Source: Pararhizobium capsulatum DSM 1112
GTDB taxonomy: Bacteria > Pseudomonadota > Alphaproteobacteria > Rhizobiales > Rhizobiaceae
Assembly (NCBI RefSeq): GCF_030814475.1
Contig: NZ_JAUSVF010000001.1
Coordinates: 579,001-643,000, forward strand
Reading direction: 5' to 3'
Length of the DNA stretch: 64,000 nucleotides
The notes under the pieces were generated by a model. That model worked only from the letters and a program-made list of their open reading frames with translations, was not told the origin of the DNA and did not search any database. Made by a program: the position numbers and the translations under genes. Each line of letters starts with the position of its first letter. Position 1 is the first letter of the stretch. Of the stretch, positions 46,177-54,895 are shown one piece after another.

Positions 46177-47747
46177 CTCGGGATCTCCGGTGTTTCGAAG
46201 CTGGTGCGATAGGTGCTCTGTTCGTCGCTGCCGCGATCTTCGGCGATCAGATCGAAGCTCACGGCACCGGGTGTGGCATCTGTCGATGGCTGACGCACGA
46301 AAACCTTGACAGTGCGCAGGCGATCGGGTTCGACGGGGACGATCAGCGCGCCGCTGGCGTCGTTTTCCAGGCCGGCCGCCGTCATCGAGGCACCGGCAAG
46401 GCCTTCCATATGCAGCGTGAAGGCTCGGGGTTCGGGGCGCATGTTGAGAAGCTTGACCGTATAGCCGTTGCGGATCGAACCATCCGAGAGCAGCACATAT
46501 TGCGGATTGCGGTCCCTGAGCACGTTGATTTCCACGCGGTTCCGGGTGACGAGGGCCGTGAGCAGCAGCCCGATACCGAGTAAGGCCCAGAGGCCGGCAT
46601 AGAGCAGCGTGCGTGGTCTCAGAAGCGTAGCCGGCTTCACACAGGAGAGTGCCGGGGAAAGCTTACCCTCTGCGGTGCGCACCAGCGACGGCGTGATCGG
46701 CTGGATGCCGCCGGCGGTCGCGATCGCCATGTTGGCGTTGTAGTCGTTAAGGGTGGCGTAGGAGATCAGACCGCGCTCCTTGCCGAGCTTGTCCATGACG
46801 CCATCGCAGGCGTCGATGCAGAGCGCGCAGCTAATGCATTCCAGCTGCTGGCCGTCGCGAATATCGATGCCCATGGGGCAGACGGCGACGCAGGCGTTGC
46901 AATCGACACAATCGCCGGCCGTAACGCCCGTGGCTGCCGCCTTCTTCTGGTGGCGGCCGCGCGGTTCGCCGCGCCAGTCGTTGTAGGTAACGGTCAGCGA
47001 GGTCTCGTCGAGCATGACGGCCTGGATGCGTGGCCAAGGGCACATATAAGTGCAGACCTGTTCGCGCATCAGCCCGCCGAAGGCATAGGTCGTGGCGGTG
47101 AGGATTGCGACTGTGATATAAGCGACGGGTGCGGCTGCGCCGGTCATGACCTCGTGCAGCAATGTCGGCGCATCGGCGAAGTAGAAGATCCAGGCGCCGC
47201 CGGTCGCAACCGCGATCACGATCCAGATCGAATGCTTGACGGTCCTGAGCCAGAGCTTATGCGGGCTCATCGGCGCTGCATCGAGCTTCATGCGGGCATT
47301 GCGGTCACCCTCCACCCAGCGCTCGACCACGAGGAAGAGATCGACCCACACCGTCTGCGGACACGTATAGCCGCACCAGGCGCGGCCGACGACGGAGGTG
47401 ACGAGGAACAGGCCGATGCCAGCCATGACGAGAAGGCCGGCGACGAAGAAGAATTCCTGCGGCCAGATCTCGATGAAGAAGAAATAGAAGCGGCGATTGG
47501 CGAGATCGATCAGCACGGCCTGATCGTGTGCATAGGGACCGCGATCGAAGCGCAACCAGGGCGTCAGATAATAGATCGCCAGCGTGATCGCCATGACGAT
47601 CCACTTGAAGCGGCGGAAATTGCCGGATGCGCGCTTCGGAAACACCTTCTTGCGGGCTGCATAAAGCGGTTGGCGGATCCGCGCAGAATTGACGGCGACG
47701 GCATCCAGCGTTTCCACCTCCGGCTTGGTTTGGGTCTCGTCCAGCAT
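46173..47747 (-). CDS. ccoG: cbb3 oxidase accessory protein CcoG/FixG
   Basis: 524-residue membrane protein of the NapH/FixG type, thought to reduce Cu(II) for CcoI. Membrane segments lie in the first 300 residues, with GYTCPQTVWVDLF near residue 120. Two 4Fe-4S motifs follow: CVDCNACVAVCP and CISCALCIDACD. A C-terminal immunoglobulin-like domain completes it. The ATG at 47747 (MLDETQTKPEVE) is preferred. It heads its own operon ccoGHIS behind an anaerobox at 47854-47867. Confidence 0.94.
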   Translation of the reverse strand: MLDETQTKPEVETLDAVAVNSARIRQPLYAARKKVFPKRASGNFRRFKWIVMAITLAIYYLTPWLRFDRGPYAHDQAVLIDLANRRFYFFFIEIWPQEFFFVAGLLVMAGIGLFLVTSVVGRAWCGYTCPQTVWVDLFLVVERWVEGDRNARMKLDAAPMSPHKLWLRTVKHSIWIVIAVATGGAWIFYFADAPTLLHEVMTGAAAPVAYITVAILTATTYAFGGLMREQVCTYMCPWPRIQAVMLDETSLTVTYNDWRGEPRGRHQKKAAATGVTAGDCVDCNACVAVCPMGIDIRDGQQLECISCALCIDACDGVMDKLGKERGLISYATLNDYNANMAIATAGGIQPITPSLVRTAEGKLSPALSCVKPATLLRPRTLLYAGLWALLGIGLLLTALVTRNRVEINVLRDRNPQYVLLSDGSIRNGYTVKLLNMRPEPRAFTLHMEGLAGASMTAAGLENDASGALIVPVEPDRLRTVKVFVRQPSTDATPGAVSFDLIAEDRGSDEQSTYRTSFETPEIPR

Positions 47748-47853
47748 CCGTATTCTCCGGCCAGCGCCTTCACGAGGAGGCGAAGCGGCCACCGCCACCT
47801 CGCCTCCTCAGCTTCGTCCTTCCCCACCGTCGCATCCGAGGCCGCGCAGTGCC

Positions 47854-47867
47854 TTGATCCGGATCAA
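47854..47867. promoter_or_regulatory. anaerobox (FNR/FixK-type site) upstream of ccoG
   Basis: TTGAT-CCGG-ATCAA, a perfect match to the consensus. The centre is 113 bases upstream of the ccoG start, leaving room for a class II promoter. The site contains the TGA stop codon of ccoP. Confidence 0.85.
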
Positions 47868-48793
47868 GCCGGACGGGCGACGCGGGTGATTTCTCTCTTC
47901 TCTCCGGGAGGGAAAAGAGAACCGCGCACTACTTGCCCGCCTCCGAGCGAATGGACGAAGACCGTTAGTTCCTTCACCGCGGTGTCGCCGAGACGTGCGC
48001 CCCAGGCGGGCATCATGCCGTGCTTCGGCGCCTTGATCTGGGCGACGATGCCTGCCTCGCCATGGGTTTTCAGCCAGATGGCATCGGCGAGATCGGGTGC
48101 GCCGAGTTCCTGGTTGCCCCTCGCATCATTGCCGTGACAGGCGGCACAGCTTTCCGCAAAGACCGTCCTGCCCTTTTTGACCAGACCGGAGTTTTTCGGC
48201 GTACCGGAGAGGCTGACGACAAAGGCGGCGACGGACGCGATCTGCTCGCGGTCGAGTATGTCGGAGAAAGCCGGCATTTCCGACTGGTGCGTATCGGCAT
48301 CGCCGGCCGAACGAATACCGTGAGCAATGGTGTATTCGATCTGTTCCGGCTTTCCGCCCCAGAGCCAGTCGTCGTCATTGAGGTTGGGATAGCCTGCACC
48401 GCCAGCAGCGCCCGAACCATGGCACTGCACGCAATTGACCTTGAAGGCGGCAGCACCTGACTGGATCGCCGTCTGCCGCAGCGTATCGTCGGCCAAAATT
48501 TCGCTGACGCTTTTGTTGGCAAGGGCTGCCGTATGGGCGCTGCGTTCGGCTTCGACAGAAGCAAGCTCGGCCTTTACCTCGCCGCGGCTGGAGTAGCCGA
48601 GAACGCCCTGCGTCGCCGACGTCACCAGCGGCCAGGCGGGATAGAAGACCGTGTAGCCCAGAGCCCAGACGATGGTCGCATAGTAGGTATAGACCCACCA
48701 GCGTGGCATTGGGTTGTTGAGCTCGCGGATACCGTCCCATTCATGGCCGGTCGTCGATACTCCCGAAATTTCGTCCAGATGGTCTTGCTTCAT
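47864..48793 (-). CDS. ccoP: cbb3 oxidase subunit III, dihaem cytochrome c CcoP/FixP
   Basis: 309 residues with a membrane anchor near residues 32-55 (WWVYTYYATIVWALGYTVFY). Two haem c motifs follow, CVQCH and CAACH, with Met ligands in HQSEMPAF and HGMMPAW. It passes electrons from the bc1 complex to CcoO. FixP normally ends near SLGGGQ; here about 20 further residues follow (VRGSLFPPGEKREITRVARP and one more), ending inside the ccoG anaerobox. I chose the ATG at 48793 with AAGGA upstream, one base after the ccoQ stop. Confidence 0.93.
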   Translation of the reverse strand: MKQDHLDEISGVSTTGHEWDGIRELNNPMPRWWVYTYYATIVWALGYTVFYPAWPLVTSATQGVLGYSSRGEVKAELASVEAERSAHTAALANKSVSEILADDTLRQTAIQSGAAAFKVNCVQCHGSGAAGGAGYPNLNDDDWLWGGKPEQIEYTIAHGIRSAGDADTHQSEMPAFSDILDREQIASVAAFVVSLSGTPKNSGLVKKGRTVFAESCAACHGNDARGNQELGAPDLADAIWLKTHGEAGIVAQIKAPKHGMMPAWGARLGDTAVKELTVFVHSLGGGQVVRGSLFPPGEKREITRVARPA

Positions 48794-48794
48794 C

Positions 48795-48944
48795 TCAGTC
48801 ATCCTTGAAGGGGACATCGGCCGCTTCATCGGCCAGCGACTTGCTGCCGGGCCGGAAGGCAAAAATGAGCGCGGCGAGGAAGAAGGCCGCCATGGCGACC
48901 AGCCCCCAGCTATCGGCAAAGGCGCGCAGCCAGTGATAGTCCAT
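48795..48944 (-). CDS. ccoQ: cbb3 oxidase subunit IV CcoQ/FixQ
   Basis: 49-residue single-helix subunit. It starts MDYHWLRAFADSWGLVAMAA, spans the membrane to about residue 30 and ends with a polar tail ending VPFKDD. It stabilises the complex, especially in oxygen. It lies 9 bases after the ccoO stop and 1 base before the ccoP start, in the standard ccoNOQP order. Confidence 0.92.
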   Translation of the reverse strand: MDYHWLRAFADSWGLVAMAAFFLAALIFAFRPGSKSLADEAADVPFKDD

Positions 48945-48953
48945 GGCTGCCTC

Positions 48954-49685
48954 CTATCGTTCGCCGGCAGTTTCGTCGTAGGTCTTGAAGTCGACCAGCG
49001 TGCCGAGCATCTGCAGGTAGGCGACAAGCGCATCCATCTCGGTTAGCGCCTGCGGATTGCCGTCGAAATCGCCGAGCTTGGCCTTCGGATAGCGGGCTTC
49101 GACGCCGGATGTGTCGGCATTCGGATCGGCCTGCGCCCTGATATCCGCCGCGGCGTTGTCGATCATTTCGTCCGAATAGGGTACGCCGACGGCGCGGTTT
49201 GCCTTCAGGTTCATCGCTACCAGATCGACGGCAAGCGGCGTTTCCTTCAGGAAGGAATAGCTGGGCATCACCGATTCCGGCACAACGTCGCGCGGCTCGA
49301 TCAGGTGCTGTACATGCCACTCGTTCGAATAGCGGTCGCCGACACGAGCGAGATCAGGTCCGGTGCGCTTCGAGCCCCACTGGAACGAATGGTCGTACAT
49401 GGATTCCGCCGCGAGCGAATAATGCCCGTAGCGCTCCACTTCGTCGCGGAAGGGCCGGATCATCTGGCTGTGGCAGACGTAACAGCCCTCGCGGACATAG
49501 ATGTTGCGGCCCGCGAGTTCGAGCGGCGAATAGGGGCGCATGCCCTCCACCTTCTCGATGGTGTTTTCGAGGTAGAAGAGCGGTGCGATCTGTACGATGC
49601 AGCCGATGGAAACGACGATCAGCGATCCCACGAGAAGAAGCGTCGCGTTGCGCTCGATCAGCGAATGCTTGTCAAGAAGTGCCAT
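48954..49685 (-). CDS. ccoO: cbb3 oxidase subunit II, monohaem cytochrome c CcoO/FixO
   Basis: 243 residues. An N-terminal anchor ([20 protein letters not shown]) is followed by the haem c site in [17 protein letters not shown]. The Met ligand is probably in [12 protein letters not shown]. It mediates electron transfer from CcoP to CcoN. It starts 11 bases after the ccoN stop. Confidence 0.96.
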   Translation of the reverse strand: MALLDKHSLIERNATLLLVGSLIVVSIGCIVQIAPLFYLENTIEKVEGMRPYSPLELAGRNIYVREGCYVCHSQMIRPFRDEVERYGHYSLAAESMYDHSFQWGSKRTGPDLARVGDRYSNEWHVQHLIEPRDVVPESVMPSYSFLKETPLAVDLVAMNLKANRAVGVPYSDEMIDNAAADIRAQADPNADTSGVEARYPKAKLGDFDGNPQALTEMDALVAYLQMLGTLVDFKTYDETAGER

Positions 49686-49696
49686 GGGTGCGGCTC

Positions 49697-51307
49697 CTAT
49701 TCGGCCGGCTGAGGAACAGCTGCGAGACCCGGAATGGCGGTCTCGTCGCGCTGGTAGCCGAGGATTGTCATGGTGAGGTTGAAGGCCATGATGAGCGCAC
49801 CCGTGAGGTAGAGCCCGCCGCCGATGGCGCGTACCACATAGTAAGGGAACATCGCCGCCACGGTTTCCGCGAAGGAATAGACCAGGAAACCCTGCGAATC
49901 ATATTCGCGCCACATCAGGCCCTGCTGGATGCCGGCAACCCACATGACGGCGGCATAGACGACGATGCCGAGGGTAGCGAGCCAGAAGTGCCAGTTGACC
50001 ATGCGCATGCTGTAGAGGCGTTCGCGCCCCCAGAGCTTCGGCGTCAGGTAATAGAGGGCGCCGAAGGTGATCATGCCGTTCCAGCCGAGCGCGCCGGAGT
50101 GCACGTGACCGATGGTCCAGTCGGTATAGTGGCTGAGCGAATTCACTGACTTGATCGACATCATGGGGCCTTCGAAGGTCGCCATGCCGTAGAAGGCGAG
50201 CGCCATGACCATCATGCGGATGATCGGATCGGTGCGGATCTTGTCCCAGACGCCCGAAAGCGTCATCAGGCCGTTGATCATGCCGCCCCAGGAGGGCATC
50301 CACAGCATGATCGAGAACACCATGCCGAGCGTCTGGGCCCAGTCGGGCAGCGCGGTATAGTGCAGGTGGTGCGGCCCGGCCCAGATATAGAGGAAGATCA
50401 GCGACCAGAAATGGATGATTGACAGACGGTAGGAATAGACCGGCCGGTTCGCCTGCTTCGGAATGAAGTAATACATCATGCCGAGGAAGCTGGTGGTGAG
50501 GAAGAAGCCGACGGCATTATGGCCGTACCACCACTGGGTCAGCGCATCCTGCACACCCGAGAAGGCCGAATAGCTTTTCACGCCGAGAAAAGAGACCGGC
50601 ACTGCCAGGTTGTTGACCACATGCAGCATGGCAATGGTGATGATGAAGGCGAGGTAGAACCAGTTGGCCACATAGATATGCGGCTCCTTGCGCTTAAGGA
50701 TCGTGCCCAGGAACACCACGAGATAGCAGACCCAGACTACCGTCAGGAACAGGTCGACATACCATTCCGGCTCGGCATATTCCCGGCTCTGGGTGATGCC
50801 GAGCAGATAGCCGGTCGTCGCCATGACGATGAAGAGATTGTAGCCCCAGAAGACGAACCAGGCGAGATCGCCGCCGAACAGCCGGGCGCGACAGGTGCGC
50901 TGGACGATGTAGAACGAGGTCGCGATCAGCGCGTTGCCGCAGAAGGCGAAGATGACCGCCGAGGTGTGCAGCGGGCGCGTGCGGCCGAAATTGAACCAGG
51001 GTTCGATATTGAGATCGGGATAGGCGAGCTGCAACGCCACGACCACGCCGACCAGAAAGCCGACCACGCCCCAGAACATGGTGGCGACCACGCCGTAGCG
51101 GATCGGGCCATCCATGAAGGCATTCGGGTCCACTTTGGGCGAGGGACCGAAGGAGGAGGTGCGCATCAGGGCGATGGTGGCGCACAGCAATACGAAGAAA
51201 AGCACCCACATGTGGCTTGCAAACAGATGGTCTGCCGCAAAGCCCGCCCCGAGAAGGGCCAGAAAGGCCGATAGGCCGGTGCCGATGATGGAGCGTCCGT
51301 GTGTCAT
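49697..51307 (-). CDS. ccoN: cbb3 cytochrome c oxidase catalytic subunit I CcoN/FixN
   Basis: 536-residue haem-copper oxidase subunit with about 12 membrane helices, carrying low-spin haem b and the b3-CuB centre. His-containing ligand segments include [28 protein letters not shown] and [13 protein letters not shown]. High-affinity respiration at low O2 is its role. The ATG at 51307 is preferred over a GTG at 51322. It heads the leftward ccoNOQP operon behind an anaerobox at 51468-51481. Confidence 0.96.
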   Translation of the reverse strand: MTHGRSIIGTGLSAFLALLGAGFAADHLFASHMWVLFFVLLCATIALMRTSSFGPSPKVDPNAFMDGPIRYGVVATMFWGVVGFLVGVVVALQLAYPDLNIEPWFNFGRTRPLHTSAVIFAFCGNALIATSFYIVQRTCRARLFGGDLAWFVFWGYNLFIVMATTGYLLGITQSREYAEPEWYVDLFLTVVWVCYLVVFLGTILKRKEPHIYVANWFYLAFIITIAMLHVVNNLAVPVSFLGVKSYSAFSGVQDALTQWWYGHNAVGFFLTTSFLGMMYYFIPKQANRPVYSYRLSIIHFWSLIFLYIWAGPHHLHYTALPDWAQTLGMVFSIMLWMPSWGGMINGLMTLSGVWDKIRTDPIIRMMVMALAFYGMATFEGPMMSIKSVNSLSHYTDWTIGHVHSGALGWNGMITFGALYYLTPKLWGRERLYSMRMVNWHFWLATLGIVVYAAVMWVAGIQQGLMWREYDSQGFLVYSFAETVAAMFPYYVVRAIGGGLYLTGALIMAFNLTMTILGYQRDETAIPGLAAVPQPAE

Positions 51308-51467
51308 GAAAGAGGTCCCCACCTCGATGTATCAGCGACGAAACCGGCCGCTGGCACGAAATGATGAAGCCATGCGCCGTCGCCTTAGACACAACGCGAT
51401 GGTGATCCGACCCCTGATCGGTTTCCGGGTCTTCACGGCTATTTACGGGGTGGCGGGCGCTTTCGCC

Positions 51468-51481
51468 TTGATCCAGATCAA
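51468..51481. promoter_or_regulatory. anaerobox for ccoN
   Basis: TTGAT-CCAG-ATCAA, perfect consensus. On the minus strand a GTAAAT stretch lies about 31 bases from the centre, the correct distance for the -10 element of a class II FNR-type promoter, placing the start of transcription near 51433 and the ccoN start about 125 bases later. Confidence 0.88.
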
Positions 51482-51511
51482 GTCGAGAAAGATCGACTTG
51501 GAGGAGGGAAT

Positions 51512-51525
51512 TTGACCGGGATCAA
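51512..51525. promoter_or_regulatory. anaerobox for hemN
   Basis: TTGAC-CGGG-ATCAA, one mismatch from consensus. The centre is 61 bases upstream of the hemN ATG, which would put the transcription start near 51560. It is 44 bases from the ccoN anaerobox, so the divergent pair shares one compact control region. Confidence 0.75.
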
Positions 51526-51579
51526 GGCGGGCGGGTGGCGCAGACGCTAGGTTGATCGGCGAAAACCGGAGATTTGCCG

Positions 51580-52923
51580 ATGAGATCGACCCCTTCCGCG
51601 CTGCTCAGCCAGTCGGTTCCGCGCTACACCAGCTACCCGACCGCACCACATTTCCACGCCGGCATCGATTGCGAGACAGCGCGCCGCTGGCTGGGCGACC
51701 TGCCGCGCGAAGAGCCGGTGTCGCTCTATGTGCATATCCCCTATTGCGATCGGCTCTGCTGGTTCTGTGCCTGCCACACCAAGCAGACCCGGCAATACGC
51801 ACCCGTGGCCGCTTACCTGGAGGCTTTGCTTTGCGAGGTCGCGACGATCGGACGGTTGATAAAAGCCCCCGTGAAGGCGATCCATTTCGGCGGCGGCTCT
51901 CCGACGATGCTGACGCCTGAGGACATGAAGAGGCTCGGGGAAGCGCTCAAGGGCGCCTTCGACTGCGCGCCCGACCTGTCCCTCAGCGTCGAGATGGACC
52001 CGAACGACATGGATGAGGCGCGCTTCGATGCGCTGGCCGAGATCAGCATGAGCCGCGCCAGCCTCGGCATCCAGGATTTTGATCCGGTGGTGCAGAAAAC
52101 CATCAACCGTATCCAGTCCCTCGAGGATACCGCCTGGGTGGTTGAGGGCGTTCGCGCCCGCGGTGCCCGCTCGGTCAATTTCGATCTGCTCTATGGCCTG
52201 CCGCACCAGACCGTCGCGGGTGTCGGCACGACGATCCGGCAGGCTTTGTCGCTGAAACCAGACAGGCTGGCATTGTTTGGCTATGCCCATGTACCCTGGT
52301 TCAAGAAGCACCAGACGATGATCGACGAGGCCAGCCTGCCGGATGCTGCCGCGCGCCTTGCGCAAGCCGAGGAGGCACGACGGATCATTCTCGCCGCCGG
52401 CTACCGGGCGATCGGCATCGATCACTTCGCGCTTCCCGCCGACAACATGGCGATCGCGGCCGAAAACGGCCGTCTGCGTCGCAACTTCCAAGGTTATACG
52501 GACGATAGCTGCGACAGCCTGATCGGGCTTGGCTCCTCCTCCATCAGCCAGCTTCCACAGGGCTATCTCCAAACGATGCCGGCCACAGGGGAATATATGC
52601 GGCTTGTACCGGCGGGTGGTTTGGCCACGGTGCGTGGCACCGCACTCAACGACGATGATCACGCGCGGGGCTGGGTGATCGAGCGGCTGATGTGCGATTT
52701 CGGCTTCGACGGACAAGAGGTAACCCGTCGCTTCGGCGCGAACGGGCAGGCTATCTTCCAAACCGCGAACGTGCTTGCGATCGGCAACGATCTCGGCTTC
52801 CGTCGCCGCGGCGACCGATTTGAACTCGACCCGGAAAGCGCTCACAGGACGGCACGACTGGTTGCGGCGGAATTTGACGCCTATCTCGGCACGGGTGCAG
52901 CGCGCCATTCGGTCGCGATGTGA
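51580..52923 (+). CDS. hemN: oxygen-independent coproporphyrinogen III oxidase HemN
   Basis: Radical-SAM enzyme of haem synthesis under low oxygen, 447 residues. The cluster motif C-x3-C-x2-C-x-C is seen in HIPYCDRLCWFCACHTKQT. HFGGGSPTMLTPEDM and the glycine-rich segments that follow are typical of genuine HemN rather than HemW. The ATG at 51580 has a CCGGAG ribosome-binding site; a TTG at 51574 is possible. It provides haem for the cbb3 oxidase and is divergent from ccoN. Confidence 0.95.
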   Translation: MRSTPSALLSQSVPRYTSYPTAPHFHAGIDCETARRWLGDLPREEPVSLYVHIPYCDRLCWFCACHTKQTRQYAPVAAYLEALLCEVATIGRLIKAPVKAIHFGGGSPTMLTPEDMKRLGEALKGAFDCAPDLSLSVEMDPNDMDEARFDALAEISMSRASLGIQDFDPVVQKTINRIQSLEDTAWVVEGVRARGARSVNFDLLYGLPHQTVAGVGTTIRQALSLKPDRLALFGYAHVPWFKKHQTMIDEASLPDAAARLAQAEEARRIILAAGYRAIGIDHFALPADNMAIAAENGRLRRNFQGYTDDSCDSLIGLGSSSISQLPQGYLQTMPATGEYMRLVPAGGLATVRGTALNDDDHARGWVIERLMCDFGFDGQEVTRRFGANGQAIFQTANVLAIGNDLGFRRRGDRFELDPESAHRTARLVAAEFDAYLGTGAARHSVAM

Positions 52924-53001
52924 GGATTGAAGGAGGCGGTGCGGAACCGGAATGGGGTCGCAAGCGTTTTATGGGTATTGAACCCCAGAAGGAAAAATTC
53001 G

Positions 53002-53175
53002 ATGCTGAAATGGGCGCTTATCTTCTTCGTCGTGTCGCTGATCACCGGCTTCCTCGGCTTTTCCGGCGTTTCGGCGGCGACCGCCACGATCGCCAAGATT
53101 CTGTTCTATATTGCGCTCGTCATCTTCCTGATTTTCCTAGTACTCGCCTTCATGGCCGGCAGCGTTGTGGTCTGA
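53002..53175 (+). CDS. DUF1328 small membrane protein (YtjA-like)
   Basis: 57 residues with two hydrophobic segments, [20 protein letters not shown] and [20 protein letters not shown], separated by [12 protein letters not shown]. This is the DUF1328/YtjA pattern; members are often stress-induced. A GAAGGAAAAATTC ribosome-binding site precedes the ATG. A terminator follows the stop. Confidence 0.88.
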   Translation: MLKWALIFFVVSLITGFLGFSGVSAATATIAKILFYIALVIFLIFLVLAFMAGSVVV

Positions 53176-53192
53176 CGGAAAACTGGAATACC

Positions 53193-53222
53193 AAAGGCCG
53201 ACAGGCCCCTCTGTCGGCCTTT
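53193..53222. terminator. bidirectional intrinsic terminator
   Basis: A perfect 12-bp stem, AAAGGCCGACAG at 53193-53204 and CTGTCGGCCTTT at 53211-53222, with a 6-base loop and TTTTCCTTT beyond. It lies between the convergent DUF1328 and GGDEF genes. Confidence 0.85.
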
Positions 53223-53240
53223 TCCTTTCCCCAACTGGTT

Positions 53241-54680
53241 TTAGGAACGGGCCTCGCGCGGGGGCGCAGGCGTTCTGATCTCCTCGTAGTGGGCCTGCTT
53301 ATGCTGATACATCAACAGATCGGCGCGGCGTACGACGGCTTCCATTTCTTCACCGGGCTCGCTGGTGGCGGCACCGACAGCGATGCTGATCGGCGCGTTG
53401 GAGTAGTACTGGTTGTTGATCTTCAGGAGTTTGTGGAGATTGTCGATCATGATGGCGACATCAGCCTCATCGCTGGCCGGCATGATCACAGCAAATTCGT
53501 CGCCACCAACGCGGGCAGCGTGATTGGGGAGCGAAACCGCTTCGTTCAGCACCTCGCCCAAGCGCCGCAGAAGGGAATCCCCCGCTGCATGGCCGAGCTG
53601 GTCATTGGTGGTCTTCAGTCCGTTCAGGTCGATGACGATGACTGAGACGGGACGAAGTGACTTGCGCTGAAGCCGGTTAAGCTCATCGGTGTAGAAGGCG
53701 CGGTTGTGCAGCTTGGTCAGCACATCGTGCTTGCCGAGATATTCGAGATAGGCCTCGGCCTTCTTGCGAGCGGTGATATCGGTCAGCGCCACCTGAACCA
53801 GCGACCAGTCGCGCTCGCGACCGGGGAATACGGAAAACTGCAGGAGCACGTAGCGCTCGCTGCCGTCGAGCGCATAATTCACCACTTCGCGTTGGTGAAA
53901 CAGATTGCCGTTCCACAGCTCGATGAGCTGTTCGCGAAAATGTTTTTCCATCTCGTCGCGGAAGATCTCGGACTGGCGCTGCAGCAGCGTCCTGGAATCC
54001 GGCGCACCGAAGAGATCGAGCGTCGCCCTGTTGACGGCGATGACGCGGATCTCGCTCATGCACTGGCGCACGAATTCCGGATGAACATCGGTAAAGACGC
54101 GGAAATCGACGATGCCGCGGTCGCGCGCACCTTCGAGCAGGTTCTTCACGCCGCTGAAATCCTCGACCCAGAGGGAGACCGGCGAATGTTCGAACACACC
54201 TTCGGCATAGCGGCGCGCATCCTCGCGGGCCGTCACGTCCTCCGTCGTCAGGAGCACCCTGCCGAGGCTCTCCTCGTATCCCGGCAGAACGGAGCCGCGC
54301 AGTTGGATATCGAGCCTGCGGCCGGAGAGCGTGTAGTTGACGGCGCTGCCGGAAAATTCCGTGCGACCTTCCCAGAGCTGGGACAGTTCATTGATGTGGC
54401 TCGTCAGCATCTCGTCGCGGAACACGGAATGGAGATTGGCGACCAGATGGTCGCGGTCGCGGGCCTCGAAGAGCTCGAGCATGCGGCGGTTGACCTTCAG
54501 GACACGAATCCGCTGCGAGCAAGCGACGACCCGGCCTACATCTGCCCTGAGAAAGGTTCGGATATCCTGAACCCCCTCCGCGCGCCAGAGGTCGAACAGC
54601 TCTTTCACCCCGCTAAAATCCTCGATCCACATCGCAATCGGTGCAAGATCGAAGACATTGGCTTCATCGGTATCCATCAT
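53241..54680 (-). CDS. PAS-PAS-GGDEF diguanylate cyclase
   Basis: 479 residues, soluble. Two tandem PAS-type modules share the opening motif: PIAMWIEDFSGVKELF near residue 14 and PVSLWVEDFSGVKNLL near residue 173. The GGDEF domain starts near residue 315 (HDVLTKLHNRAFYTDELNRL) and has an intact RVGGDEFAVIMP site, so c-di-GMP synthesis is expected. There is no EAL domain and no membrane segment. The sensed signal is unknown. The start may be this ATG or the next one (54677). Confidence 0.9.
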   Translation of the reverse strand: MMDTDEANVFDLAPIAMWIEDFSGVKELFDLWRAEGVQDIRTFLRADVGRVVACSQRIRVLKVNRRMLELFEARDRDHLVANLHSVFRDEMLTSHINELSQLWEGRTEFSGSAVNYTLSGRRLDIQLRGSVLPGYEESLGRVLLTTEDVTAREDARRYAEGVFEHSPVSLWVEDFSGVKNLLEGARDRGIVDFRVFTDVHPEFVRQCMSEIRVIAVNRATLDLFGAPDSRTLLQRQSEIFRDEMEKHFREQLIELWNGNLFHQREVVNYALDGSERYVLLQFSVFPGRERDWSLVQVALTDITARKKAEAYLEYLGKHDVLTKLHNRAFYTDELNRLQRKSLRPVSVIVIDLNGLKTTNDQLGHAAGDSLLRRLGEVLNEAVSLPNHAARVGGDEFAVIMPASDEADVAIMIDNLHKLLKINNQYYSNAPISIAVGAATSEPGEEMEAVVRRADLLMYQHKQAHYEEIRTPAPPREARS

Positions 54681-54895
54681 CAGTACTCATTTTTTACACC
54701 TGCAGATCCGGTTGAGCGCCGCAACACGCAGTCGCCCTTCCGCCACCAGAGGTACACGCCACCTTGCCAAAGCACAACGCGGCGCATGCATGTGTCCTAT
54801 GCAGAAAACGATGAGTGAAGCGCTGTGCGGCGGATCTGGAGCGACCTGGGTTGGCCGGACGGTTGGGTCGTGGGTCCGCAGTTCCTTGGAGCGGA

